Positions 34,838 through 43,107 of a DNA stretch of 64,000 nucleotides are shown here, piece by piece; position 1 is the stretch's first letter; every line of letters starts with the position of its first letter. Location of the stretch: the NCBI RefSeq assembly GCF_001553785.1, contig NZ_LOJP01000001.1, positions 4,448,664 to 4,512,663 of the forward strand. The letters run 5' to 3'. Under the pieces are notes generated by a model. The model was not told where the DNA came from. It saw only the letters and a program-made list of their open reading frames with translations, and did not search any database. The stretch is from Actinoplanes sp. TFC3 (GTDB lineage Bacteria > Actinomycetota > Actinomycetes > Mycobacteriales > Micromonosporaceae). The position numbers and the translations under genes are program-made.

Positions 34838-36172
34838 ATGGCGGAGGATGCACTTCAAGAGTCGATACGCGCACACTGGCGCTCCCGTGAGACTTTTTCT
34901 TCCGGAGGAGGACCGAACTCACGGCGAAGCCCCTTCGAAAATTTGCTTATAAACATGCTGGTCGAACATGGCGTGCACCGTGAAGCGATACATCTAGGCA
35001 TGTCTTTCAAGCTTCCCGGCGGCTACCAGCCGACCACGCGAAAGTGGGATTTGCTTGTCATTGAGGACGAGCTTCCGGTTGCCGCTATTGAGATTTGGTG
35101 CATGAGCGGCGGCGCAATTGGCAAAAATTTACGCAGTCGCCAGGATGACATTCTGGCCGCCGTAGCCGATGTTAATCGAGCATACCGCTCCTCCCAGGCG
35201 CAAGCCGTAAAACCGCTTCTCGGAATGTTCCTAGTCATGGAAGACACCATCGACACAGCACGGCCGTACCGCCGGACGATCGCTGGTGAAATCGAGGAAG
35301 CCCCGTCTATTCAAGACCGAATGCAGGAATTCCTGAGGAGGATCGCGCAAGACGGTCTCTATGACGCCATTTGCTTCGTTACAACAAGCGCTCCGCCAAA
35401 CTTCACCGTTAAGGAGCCAGCTCAAGCTTTAGGCTTCGCTCGATTTTCTCGCACCGTGGCCGACCGAATCGAAAGAATCCGAAGTGCGGATGAGGATGCA
35501 GTCGCCCTAGGTAGGATGCTCGCGGAGCGCGAAGACATCGATGACCTTTTATCAGGCATCACTTCAACCCCGCGCGGACTTTCGGCAGCCGAAGCCTCAC
35601 TTATTCAGCGGCGACGTCACTTAGTCGCCGAACTGCAACGGCTTGCGCTCGACCCAGCGAGCAATGAGACGACAATGCAGGCTGCCATCGGCAAGAATTA
35701 CTGGCTTTTCGGCGGCCAGTACATCGGCATGGCTGACCGTAGCATCGTCGCCCACGACCAATACGACATTCCTCTAATTAGCGCCGACAATAGCTTGCAC
35801 ATCGTCGAGCTTAAAGGGCCGGAGAGTAAACTCGTCAAAGACCATCGCGGTAGCCTCATCGTCGCGAACCAGGTCCATGAGGCCGCAAGCCAGTGCCTGA
35901 ATTACCTGCAGGCACTCGACGAGACCGGCGCTAGCCTGCAGGCGCAACGCCTCAGGGACGGCCGGCCTGCCTACGACTTGGGGCGCAGCCGAGCAACTGT
36001 AATAATTGGCCATCCCGAACGTGCAGCAACAACAAAAGTGAGCCGCATACGAATTGAACAGGCGATCCGAGCCTACAACGCCCACCTGTCACGCATTCAG
36101 GTGCTTACCTACGCTGACCTGCTGGACGGCGCGGAACGCGCGTTGCGCTTTGAAGAGGATGGCACAACCTAG
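34838..36172 (+). CDS. XhoI/PaeR7I-like domain fused to a Shedu (DUF4263) nuclease domain
   Basis: 444 residues; GGAGAAAG precedes ATG 34838. Residues ~12-180 resemble XhoI/PaeR7I restriction enzymes (FENLLINMLVEHGV, KWDLLVIEDELPVAAIEIW, FLVMED, GLYDAICFVTT). The PD-(D/E)xK lysine appears lost: E85-I-W87 stands where the family has ExK. Residues ~275-400 match Shedu/DUF4263: NYWLFGGQYIG, D310, and VELK (E324, K326) with GPESKLV and NQVHEAASQCLNYL. So the C-terminal nuclease looks intact and the N-terminal domain probably serves for recognition only. Base composition is lower in GC than the transfer genes. Confidence 0.75.
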   Translation: MAEDALQESIRAHWRSRETFSSGGGPNSRRSPFENLLINMLVEHGVHREAIHLGMSFKLPGGYQPTTRKWDLLVIEDELPVAAIEIWCMSGGAIGKNLRSRQDDILAAVADVNRAYRSSQAQAVKPLLGMFLVMEDTIDTARPYRRTIAGEIEEAPSIQDRMQEFLRRIAQDGLYDAICFVTTSAPPNFTVKEPAQALGFARFSRTVADRIERIRSADEDAVALGRMLAEREDIDDLLSGITSTPRGLSAAEASLIQRRRHLVAELQRLALDPASNETTMQAAIGKNYWLFGGQYIGMADRSIVAHDQYDIPLISADNSLHIVELKGPESKLVKDHRGSLIVANQVHEAASQCLNYLQALDETGASLQAQRLRDGRPAYDLGRSRATVIIGHPERAATTKVSRIRIEQAIRAYNAHLSRIQVLTYADLLDGAERALRFEEDGTT

Positions 36173-36221
36173 TTGGACGAGCGCCTGAGAGCCATGCTCG
36201 ACTGAGACCGCAGGAGGACCA

Positions 36222-37268
36222 ATGATCTTGAGAATGACAGTAGAGCTTCCGCTTGTGGTCTACCTGCCTAAGATTGGCAGAGAGTGGCGGCCAATAGAAC
36301 TGGAGCATCGAGGCGTCGCGGTAATTATTTATCCTCCGCACAAATCGAGACTAGAGCCGAGATCTCTCTACGGCGAGGAGGCGCTGCCCTTATCGCGGCA
36401 GCCCTTTCAACTTATCGCGGCCGATCCACAACCCGAGGATTACCACGCCAGATACCGAGAAGGCCCGGTAATTGCTACAGACGCTCTCGTGGTCGAACTG
36501 CGCCGGGACCAATTCGAGACCGATAAGGGATTAGAAAACATAGAGTTAGCATTCGAAGCGCTAAATGTATGGCTCGAAAATTTGAGGCTAGTGACTCATG
36601 CCAATGAACTTCTTCCGCTTGCTCATACGCGGTCTGGCCGATGGCTAGCTGAATATCTTGATGACAATGGCTCCCCGGCTTTCCCAGACCGTCCCCCAGG
36701 CTTCGGTGCACCGCATGACTTGAAAGCCATGAACATAACCCCAGAGGTATGGGAACGCCTAAGAAATCGAGGGAAGGTTGATCCGGGAGCCGCAGCCGCC
36801 GCCAACCTACTGATGGATGCTCGCAGAATTTCGAGCCACATCGGCGCTTCAATTGTCCTCGCCTACACCGCGGTAGAAACTAGAATCGAATCAGCGCTTG
36901 ATGCTTTAGCCAAGCTTCACAGTATAGATGATGATCTGTGGGAATGGATTAATGGACGAAGCGACTTTCGGGCCCGCCCCTCCACCGAGGAAAGGTGGGA
37001 TACTCTACTTAAGGCGATTGGTGGAACTAGCCTCAAGTCAACCGAGCGCCTTTGGGTTGCCTTCAAGGAGCTTAGGCGAGCGCGTAACTCATTTGCGCAC
37101 TCAGGCGTTCCAGTGATTGGCAACACCGTAGTAGGTCATGAAAAGGCTTTTGAACTTATAAGCCTCGCAGCGGAGATTGTAGGCTGGATTGAGGATCAGC
37201 TCCCGACAAAGAACCGCAAACCTTTGATCGAACCTATTGAGGGTTTTGTTCACACATTTACGCTTTAA
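36222..37268 (+). CDS. HEPN-domain protein (putative RNase)
   Basis: 348 residues; AGGAGG precedes ATG 36222. The C-terminal ~150 residues are helical and carry a HEPN-type RxxxxH motif (ELRRARNSFAHSG). The N-terminal part is unassigned beta-rich sequence. It follows the Shedu chimera by 50 bases, within the same AT-richer block. HEPN proteins act as toxins or abortive-infection RNases. Whether it acts alone or with the Shedu protein is unknown. Confidence 0.6.
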   Translation: MILRMTVELPLVVYLPKIGREWRPIELEHRGVAVIIYPPHKSRLEPRSLYGEEALPLSRQPFQLIAADPQPEDYHARYREGPVIATDALVVELRRDQFETDKGLENIELAFEALNVWLENLRLVTHANELLPLAHTRSGRWLAEYLDDNGSPAFPDRPPGFGAPHDLKAMNITPEVWERLRNRGKVDPGAAAAANLLMDARRISSHIGASIVLAYTAVETRIESALDALAKLHSIDDDLWEWINGRSDFRARPSTEERWDTLLKAIGGTSLKSTERLWVAFKELRRARNSFAHSGVPVIGNTVVGHEKAFELISLAAEIVGWIEDQLPTKNRKPLIEPIEGFVHTFTL

Positions 37269-37528
37269 GGTTTGGTACGTCAGTTTCGTCGATGGCATCG
37301 ATTTAGCAGTTGGCTCGGTGACCGGGGCGACCACATACCTCGTGGCGTCTGGTGGGCAGAAGCCGACGATGGCGGAGGCTGACGACTAGAGACTTAGGGC
37401 GGCAGGACGGCAAGGCGGCGGTTGGCCGGTTGGCTCGCCAGCCTGCAACCGCAGCACCGATCACCGGGCACTTACACACGCGACTAGAGTGCGCGCGCCA
37501 TGCCCTGAAATTCGGTAAAGTCCATCCC

Positions 37529-38728
37529 GTGACCGACCAGACGCAGCTCCAGAGCACCGTCGACAGCGACGTTGAAGATCCGGAACAGAGCTTCCAGGAC
37601 GAAGCATCCGAGGTTGTCGACTCAGAATCAGAAACCGTTGAAACAAACCCTATTAGGGCAGAGGATTCTTTACGGTACTTTGGCGCCGACTTCGACGTGG
37701 ACGGTCTTGTAAAACGCCTAGAAAACGGCACCTTCCTGATCCCTACGTTCGACCCTCTAATCGCCGACGACATCGCCGATTTCGAAGGCTTCCAGCGCGG
37801 TTTGGTCTGGAAGAAAAAGCAAATGGATCGGTTCATTGAATCTATTCTTCTCGGCTACCCAGTGCCAGGCATCTTTTTAGTAGAGCTAACAGACCGCCGT
37901 TACCTAGTCCTGGATGGCCAGCAGCGAATGACCACGCTTCACGCGTTTAAGAATGGCCAATACCGGTCCACGCAAGGGTTGAGCAAGTTTTCTCTCCGAT
38001 ATGTCGGTGACGAATTCAAGGGCCACACGTATGAAAATCTTGATCCTAAATCCAAGAGAGTGTTTGACAATACTTTCATTCAGGCCACGATTATCGTACC
38101 AAAAGGCGCGGAAGGCAAGCGCGGCGTTTACTCGCTTTTCGAGAGAATCAACAGCGGCGGAACCAATCTAAAACCCCAGCAAATTCGTGTCGCACTATAT
38201 GCCGGCGCTACCGTAAATTTTGTAAGGAAACTCAATCGCGATTCTAATTGGCGTGAGATCTTTGGCCCTCACAATAGAGACCTGAAGGATCACGAACTAA
38301 TCTTGCGAGCTATTGCCCTCCTTCCGGTGGCTAGAGGCAACAAAGTTTTTAGGCCGCCGATGGCTCGATACCTTAATGACTTTTTGGAAGTCCACCAAGG
38401 ACAGCTACCTCCCGATTCAGCGGGAATTTCGGAGCGTTTCGCACGCGCCACCTTGTTGTTAAACGAATCTCGTGGACGCGATGCTCTTCGAATCCGCGGA
38501 ACACAAGTCAATGCGGCTCACACCGACGCAGTTCTGGTCGGTTTGATGACTGCCCTTGCGAACGATACTGACTTGAGCGGCAATGCGGTCGGCGACGCAC
38601 TATCACGACTGATTAAAGATCCGGATTATCAGTCCGCAATTGCCGAAAGTACATCACATAGCGACCAAGTTAGTCTCCGCATTAAGCTTGCGACCCAAGC
38701 ATTCCAAGGAAACTCCGTTGCCGACTAG
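37529..38728 (+). CDS. DUF262 (GmrSD/ParB-like) domain protein
   Basis: 399 residues from GTG 37529, with an acidic N-terminus. The DUF262 core is clear: FQRGLVWKKKQMDRFIESILLGYPVPGIFL then YLVLDGQQRMTTLHAF (the DGQQR motif, seen in the nucleotide-cleaving ParB/GmrSD superfamily) and INSGGTNLKPQQIR. DUF262 proteins occur in GmrSD and many other anti-phage systems. There is no GmrD-like DUF1524 HNH domain. Its 3' end overlaps the next gene, a HEPN protein, forming a two-gene module. Confidence 0.8.
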   Translation: MTDQTQLQSTVDSDVEDPEQSFQDEASEVVDSESETVETNPIRAEDSLRYFGADFDVDGLVKRLENGTFLIPTFDPLIADDIADFEGFQRGLVWKKKQMDRFIESILLGYPVPGIFLVELTDRRYLVLDGQQRMTTLHAFKNGQYRSTQGLSKFSLRYVGDEFKGHTYENLDPKSKRVFDNTFIQATIIVPKGAEGKRGVYSLFERINSGGTNLKPQQIRVALYAGATVNFVRKLNRDSNWREIFGPHNRDLKDHELILRAIALLPVARGNKVFRPPMARYLNDFLEVHQGQLPPDSAGISERFARATLLLNESRGRDALRIRGTQVNAAHTDAVLVGLMTALANDTDLSGNAVGDALSRLIKDPDYQSAIAESTSHSDQVSLRIKLATQAFQGNSVAD

Positions 38729-39209
38729 CAGAACCCTTGCAAGGCAGACGGTGCTGCGGATGAAGTCGGACCTCGACGACACGTATAGACGGTATCAGGA
38801 AGCCCTTCACGACCTAGATCCTGCATTGCAAGAGGATCTTCACAGATATATTTGCATTCGCTTTTCGGGGTATCTTGAGAGGCTGCTCTACGAAGCGGTC
38901 CACGGCTACTTAGGTGATTCGCGGGACGAGGCCGTGCGAAACTTCGGTGCATCTTTCTTCAAAAAGGCCCCTAACTTAAACCCAGAGGCCTTGGGAAGTC
39001 TTGTCGGCAGGTTCGGCCAGACTTGGTCTGCCGAGATAAAGGACTTTCTAGATATTGAGCCACGACGAAACTCTCTCGGCAGAATGATTGATATCCGCAA
39101 CAAGACTGCCCACGGTGAAGATTACGGCGGGTCGCGATTGAATGTAGCAACATACAAGGATCTAGTTGATGACCTACATTCGTGGATAACTGAAAGGCTT
39201 CTGAGCTAG
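38718..39209 (+). CDS. HEPN protein partner of DUF262
   Basis: 163 residues from TTG 38718, chosen because AAGGA lies seven bases upstream and the start overlaps the DUF262 stop; ATG 38760 is the conservative alternative. Mostly helical, with a HEPN motif RxxxxH in MIDIRNKTAHGED. It resembles the MAE_28990/RiboL-PSP class of HEPN proteins that often neighbour DUF262 genes. A toxin-like RNase controlled by the DUF262 protein is the simplest reading. Inference. Confidence 0.65.
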   Translation: MPTSRTLARQTVLRMKSDLDDTYRRYQEALHDLDPALQEDLHRYICIRFSGYLERLLYEAVHGYLGDSRDEAVRNFGASFFKKAPNLNPEALGSLVGRFGQTWSAEIKDFLDIEPRRNSLGRMIDIRNKTAHGEDYGGSRLNVATYKDLVDDLHSWITERLLS

Positions 39210-39320
39210 CAACCGCTTACAAGGCTGATTGGTTTGTAGACGCGACTGCATCGTTGCCGCGAATCCGACCGTCGCCAACACGAGCGTTCCCGGACTGCGC
39301 TGCCCCCGCTCAAGGTCGTT

Positions 39321-39377
39321 CCTGGCCCCGAGGTGCTCACAACTTCAGCAAGCAGCTGTAAGCACCTCGGGGCCAGG
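39321..39377. terminator. Long perfect hairpin between the defence block and the Pif-like gene
   Basis: CCTGGCCCCGAGGTGCT pairs perfectly with AGCACCTCGGGGCCAGG (17 bp, 23-base loop). It separates the AT-richer defence genes from the GC-rich core of the element. No T run follows. It could be a terminator or a structured leader of the Nudix gene. Confidence 0.5.
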
Positions 39378-39447
39378 GGATGGTACCGAGCACCGCCGTC
39401 AGCCCGCGCGCAGCCGCGCGGCTCGCTCGATCGGAGAGAATGAGTTG

Positions 39448-40287
39448 GTGACGACGACAGCGCAACCTGACCCCGAGGCCGAATGGTGGACGACGAAGGA
39501 CGTAGCTGCGTACCTCGGCATCGAGCCGGGCGCCGTCAGCTCCTACCGGAAGCGGGGCCAGATGCCCGCGCCAGATCAAACCATCGGCAGCCGTACGCAC
39601 CTGTGGAAGCCGAGCCGGATTACGGCATGGCAGGAGTCCCGGGCTCGTCCAGGTGTCGGCGGCCGGCCGCGCGGCGGCGACAAGCCAGCGCGGGCGGATC
39701 ACGAGGAGATCGAGACGCCTGAGCCGGATGACGACAGCCGGTGGATCGTGCACGGCCGCCGGGCTCTCTACGAGAGCGAATGGATCAAGCTTTACAAGAC
39801 CGATGTTGAGCTGCCCGACGGTCAGCGCTTCGAACATCACACCGTCTGGATGCCTGCGGCGGCGATGACGGCTCTGCTGAACGATGACCTCACGCACGTG
39901 CTCTTGATGTGGCGGCACCGGTTCGTTCCAGACGTGTGGAACTGGGAGTTGCCCGGCGGCTTGGTCGACGAAGGTGAGGAGCCAGCCCAGACGGCGGCTC
40001 GGGAAATCGAAGAGGAGACGGGCTACCGCCCTCGCAGCATCGAGCATTTGGTGACGTTTGAGCCGATGATCGGCATGGTCAGCAACCCGCATCATGTGTT
40101 CATCGGCCGAGGGGCAGAGCGGATCAGCGAGCCCACCGAGAAGACCGAGATGCAGCGCATGGAGTGGGTGCCTTTAACCCAAGTCCCGAAGCTCATCACG
40201 CAGGGACAGGTGAGCAACTCCGGCAGCCTGGTCGCCCTGCTGCACGTCCTTGCACTCAGCGGCCCGACTGCCCCTCGCCGCTCATGA
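39448..40287 (+). CDS. HTH-Nudix protein, Pif-like
   Basis: 279 residues from GTG 39448. The N-terminus has a MerR/AlpA-like HTH (WTTKDVAAYLGIEPGAVSSYRKRGQMPAPD). The C-terminal Nudix domain has the full box GGLVDEGEEPAQTAAREIEEETGY (Gx5Ex7REUxEExGU; the run is two shorter pieces, GGLVDEGEE and REIEEETGY). Pif of the Streptomyces AICE pSAM2 also has a Nudix motif and blocks redundant transfer between cells that already hold the element. A similar transfer-immunity role is inferred. The gene converges on and overlaps the TPR regulator by 32 bases. Confidence 0.72.
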   Translation: MTTTAQPDPEAEWWTTKDVAAYLGIEPGAVSSYRKRGQMPAPDQTIGSRTHLWKPSRITAWQESRARPGVGGRPRGGDKPARADHEEIETPEPDDDSRWIVHGRRALYESEWIKLYKTDVELPDGQRFEHHTVWMPAAAMTALLNDDLTHVLLMWRHRFVPDVWNWELPGGLVDEGEEPAQTAAREIEEETGYRPRSIEHLVTFEPMIGMVSNPHHVFIGRGAERISEPTEKTEMQRMEWVPLTQVPKLITQGQVSNSGSLVALLHVLALSGPTAPRRS

Positions 40288-41398
40288 CCAGTTGGGCAAT
40301 GCGCCGACGCTGACGCGCCGATGAAGCCCGCGCCGCTAGGGCCTCGGCTGCGCGGGCTTCGGTTCGGGCTTCATCGTGCTGGCCACGCACGGAGTAGGCC
40401 AACGCTAGATCACAGCGAAGCCCTGCTGCGGCCCGCGTAAAAGTTGGATCAAGGTGTTCCACGGATTCGGTCAGCTCCTGTATGGCCTCCGTCTTGCCGA
40501 GGCGGGCGAGGCAGTGCCCGCGCCAGCGTGCGAGATGCACATCGTTGAGGAACAGAAACGGCAGGCCATCATCCTGCGTTGGCAGAGCACGACCGGCCTC
40601 ATCAAGCGCATCCTGTGCAGGCCCGGCTGCACCGCATGCCGCAAGCGCCTCAGCCTCGGCAGCCCAGAGCCACGATCGGAGCGTCGCGGGAACACGGCCG
40701 TCGGCCTCCGTCCGGGCGTGCCGGACCAACGCCACGGCGTCCGAGGCGCGGCCCGAGTCGAGCAGCGCGTATGCCTGTTGTGCGGTTACGTGGGCGATGA
40801 TCGAACGGTCGCCGCTCTCTCGCGCCGCAGACTTGGCGGTCTCATGGTGACTCCACGCCTTATGCGAGTCGCCAATATCGAGGGCCTGCCAACCAGCCAA
40901 TGCAGACGCCTCAGCCAGGGCCGCTGCCAGGGTGGCACGATGCGTGCCCGGCAGCGCGTATCGCCAAAGGTCTGTCATTTGATCAACGTGCGCCTCTGTT
41001 TGTTGCAGAGTTCTCGCCGCTCCTAGCTGCCGGTCGAGCGCGCGAAACGAGTCCGTTTGTGTCTCCAGCAGCGCAATGAGGGACGCATCGAGAGTCGCAG
41101 CGGCACTCAGCCGGTCCACGAGATCCGTACCGTCCGCCGTCGGCGCAGCGGTGGCTGTTCCTGGCCGGCCTATGGCGAACGGCACGCCGAACACCTCGGC
41201 GAAGAGGTCGGCATACTCCGGCGACAGACCGCGTCGCCCGTGGACCCACTCACGGATCATCCGCTTCAAGCTGGTGTCATCCGGCAAGAGTCCGCGGTTC
41301 GTGCGCCGTGCGGCGGCTCGCAGTTCGAGCATGAGGCGAGCACGGTTCTTCCATCCTCGCTGGTCACACAAACGCGGCAAGTCGGTTGCGTCCATCAT
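40256..41398 (-). CDS. TPR-containing transcriptional regulator
   Basis: 380 residues. The N-terminus (NRARLMLELRAAARRTNRGLLPDDTSLKRMIREWVHGRRGLSPEYADLFAEVFGV split across helices) is a degenerate XRE-type HTH as in actinobacterial element regulators. The remainder is Ala-rich TPR-like helical repeats (ALAEASALAGWQALDIGD, ETAKSAARESGD, HVTAQQAYALLDSG). Such proteins often sense a peptide or a partner protein. A GGGACTCA repeat lies upstream. It probably controls the transfer genes. Confidence 0.68.
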   Translation of the reverse strand: MMDATDLPRLCDQRGWKNRARLMLELRAAARRTNRGLLPDDTSLKRMIREWVHGRRGLSPEYADLFAEVFGVPFAIGRPGTATAAPTADGTDLVDRLSAAATLDASLIALLETQTDSFRALDRQLGAARTLQQTEAHVDQMTDLWRYALPGTHRATLAAALAEASALAGWQALDIGDSHKAWSHHETAKSAARESGDRSIIAHVTAQQAYALLDSGRASDAVALVRHARTEADGRVPATLRSWLWAAEAEALAACGAAGPAQDALDEAGRALPTQDDGLPFLFLNDVHLARWRGHCLARLGKTEAIQELTESVEHLDPTFTRAAAGLRCDLALAYSVRGQHDEARTEARAAEALAARASSARQRRRIAQLVMSGEGQSGR

Positions 41399-41458
41399 CG
41401 ACGACCCCCGGTGATCGGTACCTCACGATGCGTTCGAGGCAATCATGGCAGCTCGGCG

Positions 41459-41482
41459 CTCAGGGGGATGAGTCCCCCTGAG
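41459..41482. promoter_or_regulatory. Operator-like palindrome upstream of the TPR regulator
   Basis: CTCAGGGGG-(6)-CCCCCTGAG, nine perfect pairs, 61 bases upstream of the regulator start. On the minus strand two GGGACTCA direct repeats overlap it. A likely autoregulatory site. Confidence 0.45.
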
Positions 41483-41588
41483 TCCCTGGCGTCCTCTGAC
41501 CAAAGCAGCTACCGGCAGACAAAGCTTGGTGCAACGCAGCGCTACCCCACAAGCGAGAACTTCGATTGAGCAGAAGCTCATATTGCCA

Positions 41589-41609
41589 AGTACTAACTTA
41601 GTTAGTACT
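41589..41609. promoter_or_regulatory. Operator-like palindrome, GntR-type candidate
   Basis: AGTACTAAC-TTA-GTTAGTACT, a nearly perfect 21-base palindrome in an AT-richer stretch ahead of the transfer operon. It has the symmetry of GntR-family (KorSA-type) operators of AICEs. No korSA-like gene is visible in this element, so the repressor is unknown. Confidence 0.45.
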
Positions 41610-42024
41610 GTAACGCCTACAACTCCACAGCGGCGGTGTTGACCGAACCGCGAACGACGAACCGGTCAGGCGCCCTACCTCCCGCTGGGAAGCGGGGAAC
41701 GGCCAAGAAGGCGCCAGCAGTAAGCGACAGGTCTAGGCCCCGCTCAGTGGCCAGAAAAGCACTGGCTGTCCCGTATCCGCCGTCATCGGCGGTGGACATG
41801 CGATGAGGCGACCGGCGTACATCCCGCGATGCACTGCGGATGGTGGGCGACGGCGTGAGCGCGTGACGGCGGACAAGTAGACCTAGCTCGACTCGAACGG
41901 CCTGCCCGAAGGCCGAGTTTGACGCGTTCCGGGTGGGCCGGCCGCCGTGATGGCGGTCGGTCCACCGGGCGTTCTTCGCACCACATCCCCTAGTTCTCCG
42001 ATCAAGCCAGGAGGCGTGGTTGCC

Positions 42025-42195
42025 GTGGCTGCTATCGCTTCGATGATTCGCATCACCGCACGTCAGAGCGCCGTCTGGCGCATGTGTGGCGGCTGCACGG
42101 CCCTCGGGCCGCTCGCGCCGGACGAGACCAAGTGCGCGGACTGCCGGGCCGAGCCGCAGCGCCCTCGGCGCCACCGGCTGCCGCGGGCCGCCTGA
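42025..42195 (+). CDS. Small zinc-ribbon-like protein
   Basis: 56 residues from GTG 42025, with AGGAGG ten bases upstream; ATG 42043 also possible. A CGGCT/CADC pair of CxxC-type motifs (MCGGC, KCADC) suggests one zinc ribbon. First gene of the transfer-operon run of tightly packed small genes. Confidence 0.55.
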   Translation: MAAIASMIRITARQSAVWRMCGGCTALGPLAPDETKCADCRAEPQRPRRHRLPRAA

Positions 42196-42215
42196 CCGGA
42201 AGGACTTCCCGACTC

Positions 42216-42461
42216 ATGTCGATCGACTTCGAGACCGAGACCGGCGGCCCGTCGCCGAGTGACCTGGCTGCGATCGAGGCCGAGTGGCCCCGGATCGAGG
42301 CCGACCTCGCCGAGCTGGACGCCGAGATCGAGGCCCTGTACGCCGCGGACCGAGGCCCGGACGAGCTGGACTGGCGGCGCAAGGGCCGCAGCGAGGCCCG
42401 GCTCACCCGCACCGCCTCCCGTCCGACACGACCGGGTACCGGGCTGCGGCCCGCGGCCTGA
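42216..42461 (+). CDS. Small acidic helical protein (DUF6284-like)
   Basis: 81 residues with a good GGAAGGA site. The pattern DLAAIEAEWPRIEADLAEL followed by ELDWRRKGRSEARL fits a small family (DUF6284) common in actinobacterial ICEs and plasmids; function unknown. Its stop overlaps the next start (TGATG). Confidence 0.65.
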   Translation: MSIDFETETGGPSPSDLAAIEAEWPRIEADLAELDAEIEALYAADRGPDELDWRRKGRSEARLTRTASRPTRPGTGLRPAA

Positions 42462-42829
42462 TGTCGCGGATCCGCGCCGCGTTCTGGGATCCCGATGGCA
42501 CCCAGCACGGCATACCCACGTTCTGGTGGAAAGGCGCCCCGGCCGGCTACGCCACTCGCCGTCAACTGCGCAAACAGGGTCTCTGCCCGGGTGGCCATGA
42601 GCCTGCCGCGCAGATCCTGTGGGCCGGCGTCGGCGGCACACGCGTGGCGTACCTGTACCGGCTCGACCTGGCCCGCCCGAAGCGCACCGCGACCCCGGCC
42701 GTCCGTACGGCCCTGGACGCGTCGATACGCGCCCGCCGGACTTGCTCGACCTGCCGCCACGTGCGGCCTTACTGCATCCCGCGCTCGCTCGGCGAGTGCC
42801 TGACCTGCCACGACGGAGGCAACTCATGA
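42461..42829 (+). CDS. RRQRL-motif zinc-binding protein
   Basis: 122 residues. An RRQLRKQGLCPGG segment (variant of the RRQRL motif) is followed by RTCSTCRHVRPYC and GECLTCHD, four CxxC-type Cys suited to zinc binding. Proteins of this type recur beside DUF6284 genes in AICEs. Role unknown; DNA or protein binding is likely. Confidence 0.65.
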   Translation: MSRIRAAFWDPDGTQHGIPTFWWKGAPAGYATRRQLRKQGLCPGGHEPAAQILWAGVGGTRVAYLYRLDLARPKRTATPAVRTALDASIRARRTCSTCRHVRPYCIPRSLGECLTCHDGGNS

Positions 42830-43107
42830 TCGAGAACGCTGGCCCGGCCGACCTGATCGAGCGGTGCCTGGCCAACTTCACCACCGGTATCCACATCGCC
42901 GACAACCTCACCCTCAACCACGAGGCCGAGCGCCTCGAATCCCTGCCGACCTCGGCCGCGGTCACCCGAATGCGGGCGATCGTCGCGGCTGAGCAGGACA
43001 TCCGTCGCCCCGAGCTTGGCGCGACGCGTCGAAGCGCGCCGGCACGACACGACGCGTCGCCTAGGCCGGCGAACACGACGCCTGACCTCGGTAGGGCTGC
43101 CGCGTGA
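42826..43107 (+). CDS. Hypothetical protein
   Basis: 93 residues, coupled at both ends (ATGA overlap with the gene before, GTGA with the gene after). The N-terminus is helical; the last 30 residues are disordered. No domain recognised. Confidence 0.6.
   Translation: MIENAGPADLIERCLANFTTGIHIADNLTLNHEAERLESLPTSAAVTRMRAIVAAEQDIRRPELGATRRSAPARHDASPRPANTTPDLGRAAA

Larger units (their letters stand above)
41399..42024. other. Regulatory intergenic region of element 3
   Basis: A 626-base divergent region between the TPR regulator and the transfer operon. It holds two operator-like palindromes (41459-41482 and 41589-41609). A 185-codon antisense frame (41617-42174) has no family likeness and runs into a real plus-strand gene, so it is discounted. 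Nothing else was recognised. Confidence 0.5.

Noticed and set aside
41617..42174. 185-codon minus-strand frame in the element 3 regulatory gap
   Set aside because: No ribosome-binding site or family likeness; it overlaps a plus-strand zinc-ribbon gene with a proper AGGAGG site.
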